DNA of 25,175 nt from an uncultured Collinsella sp. Its GTDB lineage: Bacteria > Actinomycetota > Coriobacteriia > Coriobacteriales > Coriobacteriaceae. Positions 8,638 to 16,274 of this stretch are shown in pieces. The stretch covers positions 1 through 25,175 of the forward strand of contig CAJJTG010000032.1 in NCBI GenBank assembly GCA_905194675.1. The letters run 5' to 3'. Numbering within the stretch: the stretch's first letter is position 1; the number at the start of each line of letters is the position of its first letter. A model generated the notes under the pieces. That model was not told where the DNA came from, made no database searches, and saw only the letters and a list, made by a program, of their open reading frames with translations. The translations under genes and the position numbers were made by a program.

Positions 8638-10487
8638 GAAAGATCACTCTCCGTATAGGTTCTTTGGTATCCGAGCAAATATAGGCATATCCCAACGATT
8701 ATAGAGGATAGGGTTCCCGCAACCGCCGCCTTGGCGGCGACCGCGGCTGCAAGGCTGGCAATTTCCATATGGTGTGCAAGACAGGATGCCGCTGCGCAGC
8801 CGATGCCGGTGACGGCGATAGCGGCGATTGCGGCAAGGTTTGAGCCCTGGTCGGCACGCTTGGCATGGGCATTGAGCAGCGCAGATGACGCTGCGGCAGT
8901 TGTCGCGACCAGCACAAAGGCAGCCCAAAGGAGCGGGTCTTCCAGCGCTGCGGCAACGTTACCGAGCCCCAGCACGCCTCCGGCTGAAAGCGCGACCGTC
9001 GCCAGACGGGCAAAAAGCACGCCCATGCCCGTTGCCGCGGCGGCGCTTGCCGGGCCGAGCCAAAATGACGCGACGCCGGCGGCGACCCCAGCTGCCAGGA
9101 AGGTATTGCCAGTCAGACAGCCAAGCGCGAGTGCACAGGTGAGCGCGGCGCTCGCGGCAGCCTCGGTGCGACCCCAGGCGATCCACCAACCGGACATGGC
9201 GGCGGCAAAGATCACCGCGACGGGCAACATCGACAGGATGCCCTGCGCCTGCATGGTGGCGTTGGCCATGAGCACCAAAAAGCCCACAGCCGAGATGGCC
9301 GAGCCGATCTGGGGGGCCAGGCCAGCCGCCGCTCCGATCGCGATAGCCGCAATGACCAGGCCGGGAAGCGCCGCGACCCCGGCCGTTTGCATCAGCAAAA
9401 AGCTAAAGGCGCCGCACGTTAGCGCCGAGATAGCGTGCATGGTGTAGTCGCGCGCATGGCTCCAGCGCGTGCCCGCCCAGCCGAGCGCGGGGTCGACCTC
9501 GATGGCGTCGTCCTCGTAGTACGACGGCTCGATATCGTCGAGCTCCTGCTCGTCATCCGAAAGCTCGCCAACCATTTGCTCCAGACTGCGACGGCCCTCG
9601 CGCACGCTGCCCAGACCGGCAAGGAGTTGGTCGCAAAATGCCTCGATGCTGTTGGGGCGGTCCTGCGGCATGGGGGAGAGCGCGCTCATGAGCGCGGCCT
9701 CGGCTCCCGGGGGAAAGTGTGGTATCAGCTCGCTGGGATAGGTGGCGCCGCCGATGATGCGGTCGAGCGAGTCGGCGGGCGTGGCCGCCATAAAGGGAGC
9801 GCTGCCGCACAAGCCCTCATAGATAACGCAGGCAAGGGCAAAGACATCGGCGCGTTCGTCGACCGTGCCGGTCTCGATATCGAGCTGCTCGGGCGGCATG
9901 TAGCCGATGGTGCCGCCGCGCGAGCCGCCAAAGCCACCGGCGGACGACAGTCGCGCCATGCCAAAGTCGGTGAGCTTTACATTGCCCGAGTGGTCGATGA
10001 GCACGTTGGCGGGCTTAATGTCCAGGTGGAGTACGCCATTGCTATGGGCGAAGGTGAGCGCCTGGCCCAGGGCATCGGCAATGGCCGCGGCCTCGTCAAA
10101 GGTGAGCGAGTGGCCGTCCACGCGATGCAAAAACTCGGCCAGCGACATACCGTCGACATACTCCATGACCAGGTAGGCATAGGCGGTGTCATGCGTAAAG
10201 TCGATGACCTGCACGATATTGGGATGTTGAAGCATGGCGGCAGTGTGCGCCTCGCGCAGGACATCCATGATGTCGCTGGCGGGCATGCCGGCGCCGTTGA
10301 TAAGGGGGATGCGCTTAATGGCGACGCGGCGACGCAGGTGCGTGTCGCGGCAAATCTCGATGGAGCCAAAACCGCCGGTCGCAAGTGTCTCGAGCGGCTG
10401 GTACCGCTTGAGCAGCTCGCGAGAGCTGGTGCCCTCCAAAGGAACGTCCGGCGAGAATCGGGCGGTATGTTGCGAGAAAAGCGGCAT
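8634..10487 (-). CDS. Ser/Thr protein kinase with multi-span membrane domain, non-RD catalytic loop
   Basis: A 617-residue protein. The kinase domain covers about residues 27-295: VAIK (Lys58), catalytic loop HLDIKPAN in place of HRD, LTDFGMARL, and GYMPPEQ with ALACVIYE. The first glycine of the glycine-rich loop is Ala (ATGGFGSI). An acidic linker leads into roughly 270 residues of Ala/Gly-rich hydrophobic sequence, enough for about nine or ten membrane helices, ending in YQRTYTESDLS. Catalytic Lys and Asp remain, so activity is plausible, but a non-RD loop suggests it is not activated by standard activation-loop phosphorylation. There is no PASTA domain; the membrane part is unfamiliar. 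The ATG at 10487 has GAGGG six bases upstream, better than the in-frame TTG at 10493. It is the first gene of the operon, where actinobacteria usually have fhaA, and it may functionally replace PknA. Confidence 0.9.
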   Translation of the reverse strand: MPLFSQHTARFSPDVPLEGTSSRELLKRYQPLETLATGGFGSIEICRDTHLRRRVAIKRIPLINGAGMPASDIMDVLREAHTAAMLQHPNIVQVIDFTHDTAYAYLVMEYVDGMSLAEFLHRVDGHSLTFDEAAAIADALGQALTFAHSNGVLHLDIKPANVLIDHSGNVKLTDFGMARLSSAGGFGGSRGGTIGYMPPEQLDIETGTVDERADVFALACVIYEGLCGSAPFMAATPADSLDRIIGGATYPSELIPHFPPGAEAALMSALSPMPQDRPNSIEAFCDQLLAGLGSVREGRRSLEQMVGELSDDEQELDDIEPSYYEDDAIEVDPALGWAGTRWSHARDYTMHAISALTCGAFSFLLMQTAGVAALPGLVIAAIAIGAAAGLAPQIGSAISAVGFLVLMANATMQAQGILSMLPVAVIFAAAMSGWWIAWGRTEAAASAALTCALALGCLTGNTFLAAGVAAGVASFWLGPASAAAATGMGVLFARLATVALSAGGVLGLGNVAAALEDPLLWAAFVLVATTAAASSALLNAHAKRADQGSNLAAIAAIAVTGIGCAAASCLAHHMEIASLAAAVAAKAAVAGTLSSIIVGICLYLLGYQRTYTESDLS

Positions 10488-10567
10488 GGCCAACCCTCGT
10501 GCGTTTAAAGTTCGTTTGCGAGCGGCGGGCGTGGAGCCGAGCCGTTCGCGGTGGCATAGATGCTGCT

Positions 10568-10595
10568 AGTGTAGCACGCTCGGGTGCATGGTGAA
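10568..10595 (-). promoter_or_regulatory. Candidate sigma-70 promoter of the kinase/FHA/PBP operon
   Basis: On the minus strand TTCACC (10590-10595) and TACACT (10568-10573) are separated by 16 bp, with a TG just before the -10 box. It lies about 80 bp upstream of the first kinase start codon, in a gap where nothing else is coded. Assigned by eye only. Confidence 0.5.
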
Positions 10596-10629
10596 GGTAG
10601 CGGGGCGAGGTGGCCTATCTGACTTGGCC

Positions 10630-11346
10630 TTAGTGCTTCTTCTTGTTCTTCTTCTGCTTGCGCTGCTTGCCCTTGGTCTCCTGGGGCTTGTCGCCCTGCT
10701 TGGCCTCGGCGGCGGCCTTCTCGGCCTTCATTTTCTTCTTCTTGGTCTCGATGCGGAGTTTTTTGTTGATGCGGGCCTTGAGGAAGGGACCGAACTGCTC
10801 GGCATCGCCACGGACGAAGGTGTCCTTGGGGATCGTCACGCCCTGGTCGGCGAACATGGCCACAAAGATGCGCTCGCCGTCGAGTACGTGGTCGAGCTTG
10901 TCAAACGGGAAGAACTGCGACTTGCCGCTCTTGCCCCAAACCATCAGGCCGTTCTCGTTGGCGGCGACGCGGCGATAGCGGCCACCCATGGACTCGTCGG
11001 CCTCGACGGCGTCGATAAAGTCGCGGGCGAGCGTGTGGTGCAGGTTCTTGCTCCACCAGGCCAAAAAGGCGCCGAACACGATCAGCACGACGCCGAACTT
11101 GATCCAGCTGCCGCCGGCCACCAGCATGCCGATGCCGATGAGCGCGGCAATCACGGCGGCGACGTACAGGGAGCCACGGCGCCTGGGCGAGGCGACCAGG
11201 CGTGCAAAGTCGGTGACCAGGTCGTTTTCGTACTGGTACTCGTTGAGGTACAGGATGCCGTCGTCGGCTGCGGCCTGCGCCTCAAGCGCGACCTCGACCT
11301 GGTCGGCTGCTTCGGAGGGAATGAGGTTGCTCTCTGCGTCTGCCAT
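10630..11346 (-). CDS. YcxB-like membrane protein with Lys-rich tail
   Basis: A 238-residue protein. An acidic N-terminus (about 1-55) is followed by two closely spaced membrane helices (about 57-100). A soluble region resembling the YcxB C-terminal domain follows (GKSGKSQFFPFDKLDHV, then FVAMFADQGVTIPKDTF), and the last 45 residues are very rich in Lys. YcxB-like proteins are widespread and of unknown function. It is divergent from dnaX, sharing a 115-bp intergenic region, and lies upstream of the kinase operon on the same strand with a gap of about 140 bp containing a likely separate promoter. Family assignment rests on the two-helix-plus-domain pattern and is moderate. Confidence 0.8.
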   Translation of the reverse strand: MADAESNLIPSEAADQVEVALEAQAAADDGILYLNEYQYENDLVTDFARLVASPRRRGSLYVAAVIAALIGIGMLVAGGSWIKFGVVLIVFGAFLAWWSKNLHHTLARDFIDAVEADESMGGRYRRVAANENGLMVWGKSGKSQFFPFDKLDHVLDGERIFVAMFADQGVTIPKDTFVRGDAEQFGPFLKARINKKLRIETKKKKMKAEKAAAEAKQGDKPQETKGKQRKQKKNKKKH

Positions 11347-11461
11347 GCTCTTTGGACTCCTATCGCGGCGGGCTCGCCGTACGGGTTATTATGAATGCAG
11401 TATGCCGTGCGACCGCATGGCCGTCGCGGCAACAAGTCTCAGTATACCCGGGGGAGCACCC

Positions 11462-13954
11462 ATGGAATCGTTGTACCGAAAGTATCGCCCGCTCACCTTC
11501 GACTCCGTGGTGGGCCAGCAGCATATCGTCTCGACGCTCGAGCACGCCATCACCGAGGGGCGCCTGTCCCACGCCTACCTGTTCTGCGGACCGCGCGGCA
11601 CGGGCAAGACCACCATGGCGCGCATCCTTGCCAAGGCGCTGCTGTGCCGCAATGCCGAGGCGGCGCGCGCCGAGGGTGCAAGCGGCTGCATGCCCGACGG
11701 TACTTGCGAGGAGTGCGAGCTCATTGCCGAGGGCAACCACCCCGATGTCTACGAGCTCGATGCCGCAAGCCGTACCGGCGTGGACAACGTGCGCGAGGAG
11801 ATCATCAACTCCGTCAACTTTGCCCCGGTGCGCGGCAAGTACAAGATCTATATCATCGACGAGGTCCACATGCTCACGACGGCGGCGTTCAACGCGCTGC
11901 TCAAGACGCTTGAGGAGCCGCCGGCACACGTGATCTTTGTGCTGTGCACCACCGACCCGCAAAAGATTCTGGAGACCATCCTCTCGCGCTGCCAGCGTTT
12001 CGATTTCCATCGCATCGGCAACGAGGATATTGAGCATCGCCTGGCATACGTATGCGAGCAGGAGGGCTTCGATTACGACGACGAGGCGCTCGCCATCGTG
12101 GCGCGCCATGCCAAGGGCGGCATGCGCGACGCGCTCTCCACGCTGGAGCAGCTGAGCGTTTTTGGCAACGGTTCTGTGCATGCGGACGATGCCCGCTCGC
12201 TTTTAGGCGAGGTTTCGGACCAGATTCTGGGCGAGTTTTCCCGCGCTATTGCCGATCGCGATGTTGCCGAGCTCTATGGACTGATCCGTGCGCAGGTCGA
12301 GGAAAGAAACGACCTGCTGGAGCTGACGCGCGACCTGGTAGCGCATGTGCGTGACGTGTACGTTGCCTGCGTTGCCGGTGCCCGTGCCGAGCTGTTTGAG
12401 GGCGGCTCCGAGCAGGCCGAGGCGCTTGCTGCCGAGGCCGCTGCCTTTGGCGAGCATCCTGCCGACCGCCTGGCCCGCGTGCTGACGGTGCTCGACGATG
12501 CCGCACTGGAGATGAGGGGCGCGAGCGACGTGCGCCTGGTGCTCGAGATCGCCTGTACGCGTCTGGCACGTCCCGAGGCTGATTTAACGATTGAGGCATT
12601 GGCCGAGCGCGTGGCGCGTCTGGAGGCCATGGTTGCCAACGGCGCCGTGCCGGCGAGCGTGGCTGCTGCTCAGGCCACCGCGCCTGCAGCATCCGTACCC
12701 GCTGCTGCCCAGCAGCCGACGCTGATCTCGGGTGCCCGAGCCGCTACTCCGGCGGCATCTGCTACTACCGCTGATACGTCCGCGCGCCAGGGCGGTATGC
12801 CTTGGGACCGTGGTGCTGCCGCTCCGGCGGCTCAGCCTGCGCCCCGTTCTGCGTCCGTGTCGGCTTCCAAGCCTGCAGCGTCTGCACCTCAGTCTGCGCC
12901 GGCTCCGACGCCTCAGCCCGTTGCAGCCCCCGCGCCTGCCACCGCTCCGGCACCTAAGCCCCAGCCCAACACCGCCGCCCAGGTTGCTGCCGCTGGTGCC
13001 GCCGAGACCCCCGCGGTCGAGGATGCCGGTGAGCTCCAGCGCAAATGGGCCGAGGTCGTCGAACGCGTCAAGGCTCGTCAGGCCTCCTACGCAGGGCTTT
13101 TGCTCAATGCCCGCGCCACAGCAGACGACGGCTCCAAGCTCACGGTCTCGTTCCCCGCGGGCTCGACCTTTGCCATCAAGATGCTCGGACGTGCCGACAC
13201 GCAGTCGGTGGTCCTGCCGACAGTCAGTGCGGTCTTCGGTCGTCGCACCGTCGACTACGTCCTGGATGGAGGTGGCACGCTGGCTCCTCAACATGAGGAG
13301 CATTCTCCATCTGCACGGGCTGCGGCATCTGCGGACCCGCAACCCGTGTCCTCGGCGGCCCCTGCATCCTCGAACGTCAGCGCGACGCAGCCAAAAGCGG
13401 CACCGGTAGCGGCACCGACCCCGTCGGCGCCTGAACCCGCTGCGCCCAAACAGGCTGCTCCGGTCCCCGCGCCCAAGCCCGCCGCCGCGCCTGCGCCCAA
13501 GTCATCCGACCTGGGCAAAGCCCCCTGGCTGCGCTCCGACAACCCCGCTGGCGCTCCTGCCACGGGCAAGCTCCCGACCGAGCCCGCACCCCGAGCGCCC
13601 GAGCGCGCGTCCGCTCCCAAGGCTCAGCCGTCTGCGCAGTCTGCACCGTGGGAATCCGAGCAGGTGCCCTACGATGACGCCATGGTCGGCGGCTTCGCTG
13701 GCGATGCGAGCGGGGACGATCTGCCTCCGTTCGACGTGCCGGGTGCGGCGTCCGCGCCCAAGCCCGCCGCGGCGGCATCCGCGGCCCCCACAAGCGACGA
13801 CGCCCCCGCGGCTCCCTGGGAGTCCAACCCCGGTGCGGGCAGCCCCTTCGGCCATCAGGGCGCAGCCCCGAACATCCCGCAGACCGAGGACGAGGCCAAA
13901 GCCCTCATCCGCAGCGTCTTCGGCCAGTCCACCATCTTCAAGCCGGTGGAGTAG
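11462..13954 (+). CDS. dnaX: DNA polymerase III gamma/tau subunit
   Basis: Clamp-loader ATPase subunit that loads the sliding clamp and organises the replisome. The 830-residue protein begins MESLYRKYRP. It has a Walker A GPRGTGKTT (Lys49), a four-Cys zinc site (about residues 60-85), Walker B with DEVHML, and the sensor SRCQRF. Domains I-III end near residue 370. The remaining roughly 450 residues are mostly Ala/Pro-rich and probably disordered, around one folded island (about 520-610, LQRKWAEVVERVKARQ). The tail carries four PW motifs (MPWDR, APWLR, APWES twice). The frame is open further upstream to 10988, but GGGGGAG precedes the ATG at 11462 and family homology starts there. No obvious A-rich slippery site was noticed, so a separate gamma form cannot be claimed. 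Confidence 0.96.
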   Translation: MESLYRKYRPLTFDSVVGQQHIVSTLEHAITEGRLSHAYLFCGPRGTGKTTMARILAKALLCRNAEAARAEGASGCMPDGTCEECELIAEGNHPDVYELDAASRTGVDNVREEIINSVNFAPVRGKYKIYIIDEVHMLTTAAFNALLKTLEEPPAHVIFVLCTTDPQKILETILSRCQRFDFHRIGNEDIEHRLAYVCEQEGFDYDDEALAIVARHAKGGMRDALSTLEQLSVFGNGSVHADDARSLLGEVSDQILGEFSRAIADRDVAELYGLIRAQVEERNDLLELTRDLVAHVRDVYVACVAGARAELFEGGSEQAEALAAEAAAFGEHPADRLARVLTVLDDAALEMRGASDVRLVLEIACTRLARPEADLTIEALAERVARLEAMVANGAVPASVAAAQATAPAASVPAAAQQPTLISGARAATPAASATTADTSARQGGMPWDRGAAAPAAQPAPRSASVSASKPAASAPQSAPAPTPQPVAAPAPATAPAPKPQPNTAAQVAAAGAAETPAVEDAGELQRKWAEVVERVKARQASYAGLLLNARATADDGSKLTVSFPAGSTFAIKMLGRADTQSVVLPTVSAVFGRRTVDYVLDGGGTLAPQHEEHSPSARAAASADPQPVSSAAPASSNVSATQPKAAPVAAPTPSAPEPAAPKQAAPVPAPKPAAAPAPKSSDLGKAPWLRSDNPAGAPATGKLPTEPAPRAPERASAPKAQPSAQSAPWESEQVPYDDAMVGGFAGDASGDDLPPFDVPGAASAPKPAAAASAAPTSDDAPAAPWESNPGAGSPFGHQGAAPNIPQTEDEAKALIRSVFGQSTIFKPVE

Positions 13955-14008
13955 CTGCGCAGGCGGGTATACTGCTCAAGAAGAGAACCCTTTGAACGGA
14001 GCGAGCTT

Positions 14009-14269
14009 ATGATGTGGGAATATGTCCGCCTTGAGGACGATACGCAGGTTTCGTATTCCGAAGTCCGGGAGGACAACACGGTGAAGGTTGTTGTGGAGCG
14101 CCCGCGCGATTGGGGTTTTGACACGGCGGAGTGTATCTTGCCGGCATTCAATTGGGTGTCACACGAGGGCTTTAGCGAAGCGAACCTCAAAGAACTCGAT
14201 GATTTCGTGCGCAACAATGCCCCGCTCATCCTGCGTTTTGCCTACGAAGGCGGACGAGTCTATGCCTAG
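14009..14269 (+). CDS. Small hypothetical protein, 86 residues
   Basis: An acidic soluble protein opening MMWEYVRLEDD, with alternating polar/hydrophobic segments (TQVSYSEVRED, then VKVVVERPRDWGF) that suggest a small beta-rich fold, and a C-terminal helix (about 50-70). I do not recognise a family. GGAG lies seven bases before the ATG. It starts 54 bp after the dnaX stop on the same strand, so it may be co-transcribed with dnaX. Codon use matches its neighbours, and it converges on the gene at 14292. Confidence 0.75.
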   Translation: MMWEYVRLEDDTQVSYSEVREDNTVKVVVERPRDWGFDTAECILPAFNWVSHEGFSEANLKELDDFVRNNAPLILRFAYEGGRVYA

Positions 14270-14291
14270 TCTGTTTCGACTCGGCCATATA

Positions 14292-14759
14292 TCACTTTCT
14301 TTTGTCCGGGCGCATCTGTATTTCGTACATGTGTAGCGTGGTGCCGCGTGTCTCGCATTCGAGCAGGCAGATGCGTGACGGTCGGCCTAGGGTGCTGAGG
14401 TCGACACGATACGTCGCGCGGCTGTCCGTGTACTCGACTTGCTCGGCGTCGAGGGTTGCTCCGATTGTCAAGAAAGCGCCTGGTTCGGCACCGACAATCT
14501 TGGAGTCCTTTATCTTGACCTTGAACTCTTGGTAGAGGGACGGGCTGTTGTAGTAAACGGTTCGTGTTCCGTCGGTGCACTCATCGGTCGCTTCCCATTT
14601 GACGACGGGCTGGTCCGAGCTGGCTATCAGCAGTTCTGCTCCAAAGGCTATAGCATGGGTGATGACAACCAGTAATGCCCAGCCGACAAAGAGATAGAGA
14701 ACCACATATGCAACGGGGTGTTTTGAGCGGATGTTTTGGAGCGCGTCGGGGGCATTCAT
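14292..14759 (-). CDS. Hypothetical membrane-anchored protein, 155 residues
   Basis: A short N-terminus is followed by one strong membrane helix (about residues 16-42, VVLYLFVGWALLVVITHAIA). The roughly 110-residue remainder is probably extracytoplasmic, with three Cys (in TDECTDG and CLLECETRG) and a mixed beta pattern. The topology (short cytoplasmic N-terminus, large outer domain) is that of a signal-anchor protein. I recognise no family. GGAGG lies six bases before the ATG at 14759. It is a single minus-strand gene between plus-strand genes and ends 22 bp from the stop of its convergent neighbour. Confidence 0.75.
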   Translation of the reverse strand: MNAPDALQNIRSKHPVAYVVLYLFVGWALLVVITHAIAFGAELLIASSDQPVVKWEATDECTDGTRTVYYNSPSLYQEFKVKIKDSKIVGAEPGAFLTIGATLDAEQVEYTDSRATYRVDLSTLGRPSRICLLECETRGTTLHMYEIQMRPDKRK

Positions 14760-14901
14760 GGGGCACCTCCAAATTGCAATCTATGACAATCAAATTATAC
14801 CCTGCCGCCATGTGCTCCGCCTCGAGCAGCGGTTTGGCATTTAGCTATTTAGTGGCACACATGAAATGCCGGATTCGGCTCTACTAGATTGAGTATGCGA
14901 T

Positions 14902-14936
14902 ATTATGCAACCTTGCATAATTCGGCCTTGCATAAT
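14902..14936. promoter_or_regulatory. Operator-like cluster: one inverted and two direct 9-bp repeats
   Basis: ATTATGCAA (14902-14910) is followed 2 bp later by its exact complement TTGCATAAT (14913-14921), which recurs at 14928-14936, 15 bp on. Three identical half-sites in 35 bp suggest a protein-binding site. It lies in the 339-bp gap between the minus-strand gene at 14292-14759 and ybaB, so it could act on either promoter. The rest of that gap shows no open reading frame or RNA gene that I can support. Confidence 0.5.
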
Positions 14937-15098
14937 CTTTGCGTGCGGTTTGTATTGGAGGACATGTATATCGACTGAGGTAGCGTGTCCGCCCCGTTCG
15001 CTGGCCTCACGCCGTGGTACGATTTTTGAGCTTGAAAGTCCCGCCGCGCTCCGGCTGCCCTTGCAGCTCGGCGTGCGGCCGCACGTAAAGGAGCCATC

Positions 15099-15419
15099 AT
15101 GGCCGGTATGAACATGCAGCAGATGATGAAGCAGGCTCGCAAGATGCAGGAGCAGCTTGCCGCCGCGCAGGAGAACCTCAAGTCCCAGACCGTCGACGCC
15201 TCTGCCGGCGGCGGTATGGTCAAGGTGACCGTTAACGGCGAGATGGAGCTCGTCAACCTCACTATTGACCCCGATGCCCTCGATCCCGAGGACGTCGATA
15301 TGCTGCAGGACATGATCATGGCTGCCGTCAACGAGGCCGTCCGCGGCGTCAACGAGCTCGCCAACAAGCAGATGGGCGCCATCACCGGCGGCCTCAACAT
15401 CCCGGGCATGCCGTTCTAA
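15099..15419 (+). CDS. ybaB: YbaB/EbfC nucleoid-associated protein
   Basis: A 106-residue DNA-binding, nucleoid-associated protein of the YbaB/EbfC family. It opens MAGMNMQQMMKQARKMQEQ, followed by the family's alpha-beta-alpha core: GGGMVKVTVNGEMELVNLTI, then a long helix with AAVNEAVRGVNELANKQMG. Length is normal for the family. AAAGGAG lies six bases before the ATG. It is directly upstream of recR (13-bp gap); the dnaX-ybaB-recR association is conserved across bacteria. Here dnaX is separated from ybaB by two small genes. Confidence 0.96.
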   Translation: MAGMNMQQMMKQARKMQEQLAAAQENLKSQTVDASAGGGMVKVTVNGEMELVNLTIDPDALDPEDVDMLQDMIMAAVNEAVRGVNELANKQMGAITGGLNIPGMPF

Positions 15420-15432
15420 GACACGCATATAT

Positions 15433-16029
15433 ATGAGTGCGAATCACAGTCTGCAAAAACTGCTCGATGAGCTGGGCCGTCTGCCGGGCATTGGTCCCAA
15501 GTCGGCCCAGCGCATCGCCTATTACCTGCTCGAGGCCGATGCCGAGGAGGCCCGCCGCCTGGCCGAGGCCATCCTGGAGGTTAAGCAGGAGGTCCACTTT
15601 TGCAGCCGTTGCTTTAACTACGCCACGGCCGACGAGTGCTCCATCTGCCAGGATTCGATGCGCGACACTACTCGCATTTGCGTGGTGGGCGAGCCGCGCG
15701 ATGTCCAGGCGATTGAGCGCACGGGCAGCTACCACGGTCTCTACCACGTATTGGGCGGCGTGATCAGTCCCATGGACAAGATTGGTCCCGAGCAGTTGCA
15801 CATTCGTGAGCTGCTGGCACGCTTGGGCCACGAGGACATCCACGAGGTCATCATCGCCACCAACCCCAATATCGAGGGCGAGACCACGGCGAGCTACCTG
15901 GCCCGCACTATCAAGCCGCTGGGCGTTGAGGTATCGCGTCTGGCGAGCGGCCTTCCCGTGGGCGGCGACCTGGAGTATGCCGACGAGCTTACGCTTGGGC
16001 GCGCCATCGAGGCCCGTCGCACGATTTAG
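15433..16029 (+). CDS. recR: Recombination mediator protein RecR
   Basis: A 198-residue RecFOR-pathway protein that helps load RecA on gapped DNA. Visible are the N-terminal helix-hairpin-helix (LGRLPGIGPKSAQRIAYYLL), the four-Cys zinc finger (CSRC and CSIC, about residues 57-72), and the Toprim domain (ICVVGEPRDVQAIERTG). The family C-terminus TLGRAIEARRTI is complete. Length is standard. The gene follows ybaB after 13 bp and is probably translated from the same mRNA. Confidence 0.97.
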   Translation: MSANHSLQKLLDELGRLPGIGPKSAQRIAYYLLEADAEEARRLAEAILEVKQEVHFCSRCFNYATADECSICQDSMRDTTRICVVGEPRDVQAIERTGSYHGLYHVLGGVISPMDKIGPEQLHIRELLARLGHEDIHEVIIATNPNIEGETTASYLARTIKPLGVEVSRLASGLPVGGDLEYADELTLGRAIEARRTI

Positions 16030-16066
16030 GTGGCGAGCCTGCTCCTGCCGTATGTCTTCATCGCGA

Positions 16067-16096
16067 CGCACGGGGTAGCCATAATTTCCCCGTGCG
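16067..16096 (+). terminator. Hairpin downstream of recR, probable terminator
   Basis: Nine-base-pair arms CGCACGGGG and CCCCGTGCG enclose a 12-nt loop, 38 bp after the recR stop. It lacks a clear T tract (ACTGTAAGTTTG follows), so termination may be inefficient. Confidence 0.5.
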
Positions 16097-16104
16097 ACTG
16101 TAAG

Positions 16105-16190
16105 TTTGTTGTGCAACAAAGATGCTTTGTATCCGCTTATCGCATGGATGCTTCCACTCGCATCCTTAATTTGCCCATTCGTTGCGCAAC
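16105..16190. promoter_or_regulatory. Two matching palindromes with core GTTGYGCAAC
   Basis: TTTGTTGTGCAACAAA (16105-16120) and GTTGCGCAAC (16181-16190) share the core GTTG-Y-GCAAC, 73 bp apart. Both lie in the 245-bp gap between recR and the second kinase cassette. The second overlaps a weak promoter-like pair (TTGCGC at 16182, TACACT at 16207, 19-bp spacer). Paired operators for a dimeric repressor controlling the downstream cassette are a reasonable reading. Confidence 0.45.
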
Positions 16191-16274
16191 CTTTTGGGTT
16201 CGCTGATACACTCAAATATGGATTCGAATGAATGCGCCGCTCCCGAGCGGCGTGTTTTTGTTGGAGGAGAACGC

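Noticed and set aside
10988..11461. Upstream extension of the dnaX frame
   Set aside because: It overlaps the YcxB-like gene on the other strand and has no family similarity. The ATG at 11462 has a GGGGGAG site and begins the conserved DnaX sequence.
12584..13342. Minus-strand Arg/Gly/Ser-rich frame of 252 codons
   Set aside because: It is a shadow of the Ala/Pro-rich DnaX tail; repeats such as GRRSRRRLRC reflect codon composition of the sense gene.
16182..16274. Upstream start for the membrane-anchored protein
   Set aside because: The stretch overlaps the palindrome and promoter-like region. GGAGGAG precedes the ATG at 16275, which also gives a normal basic-then-hydrophobic N-terminus.
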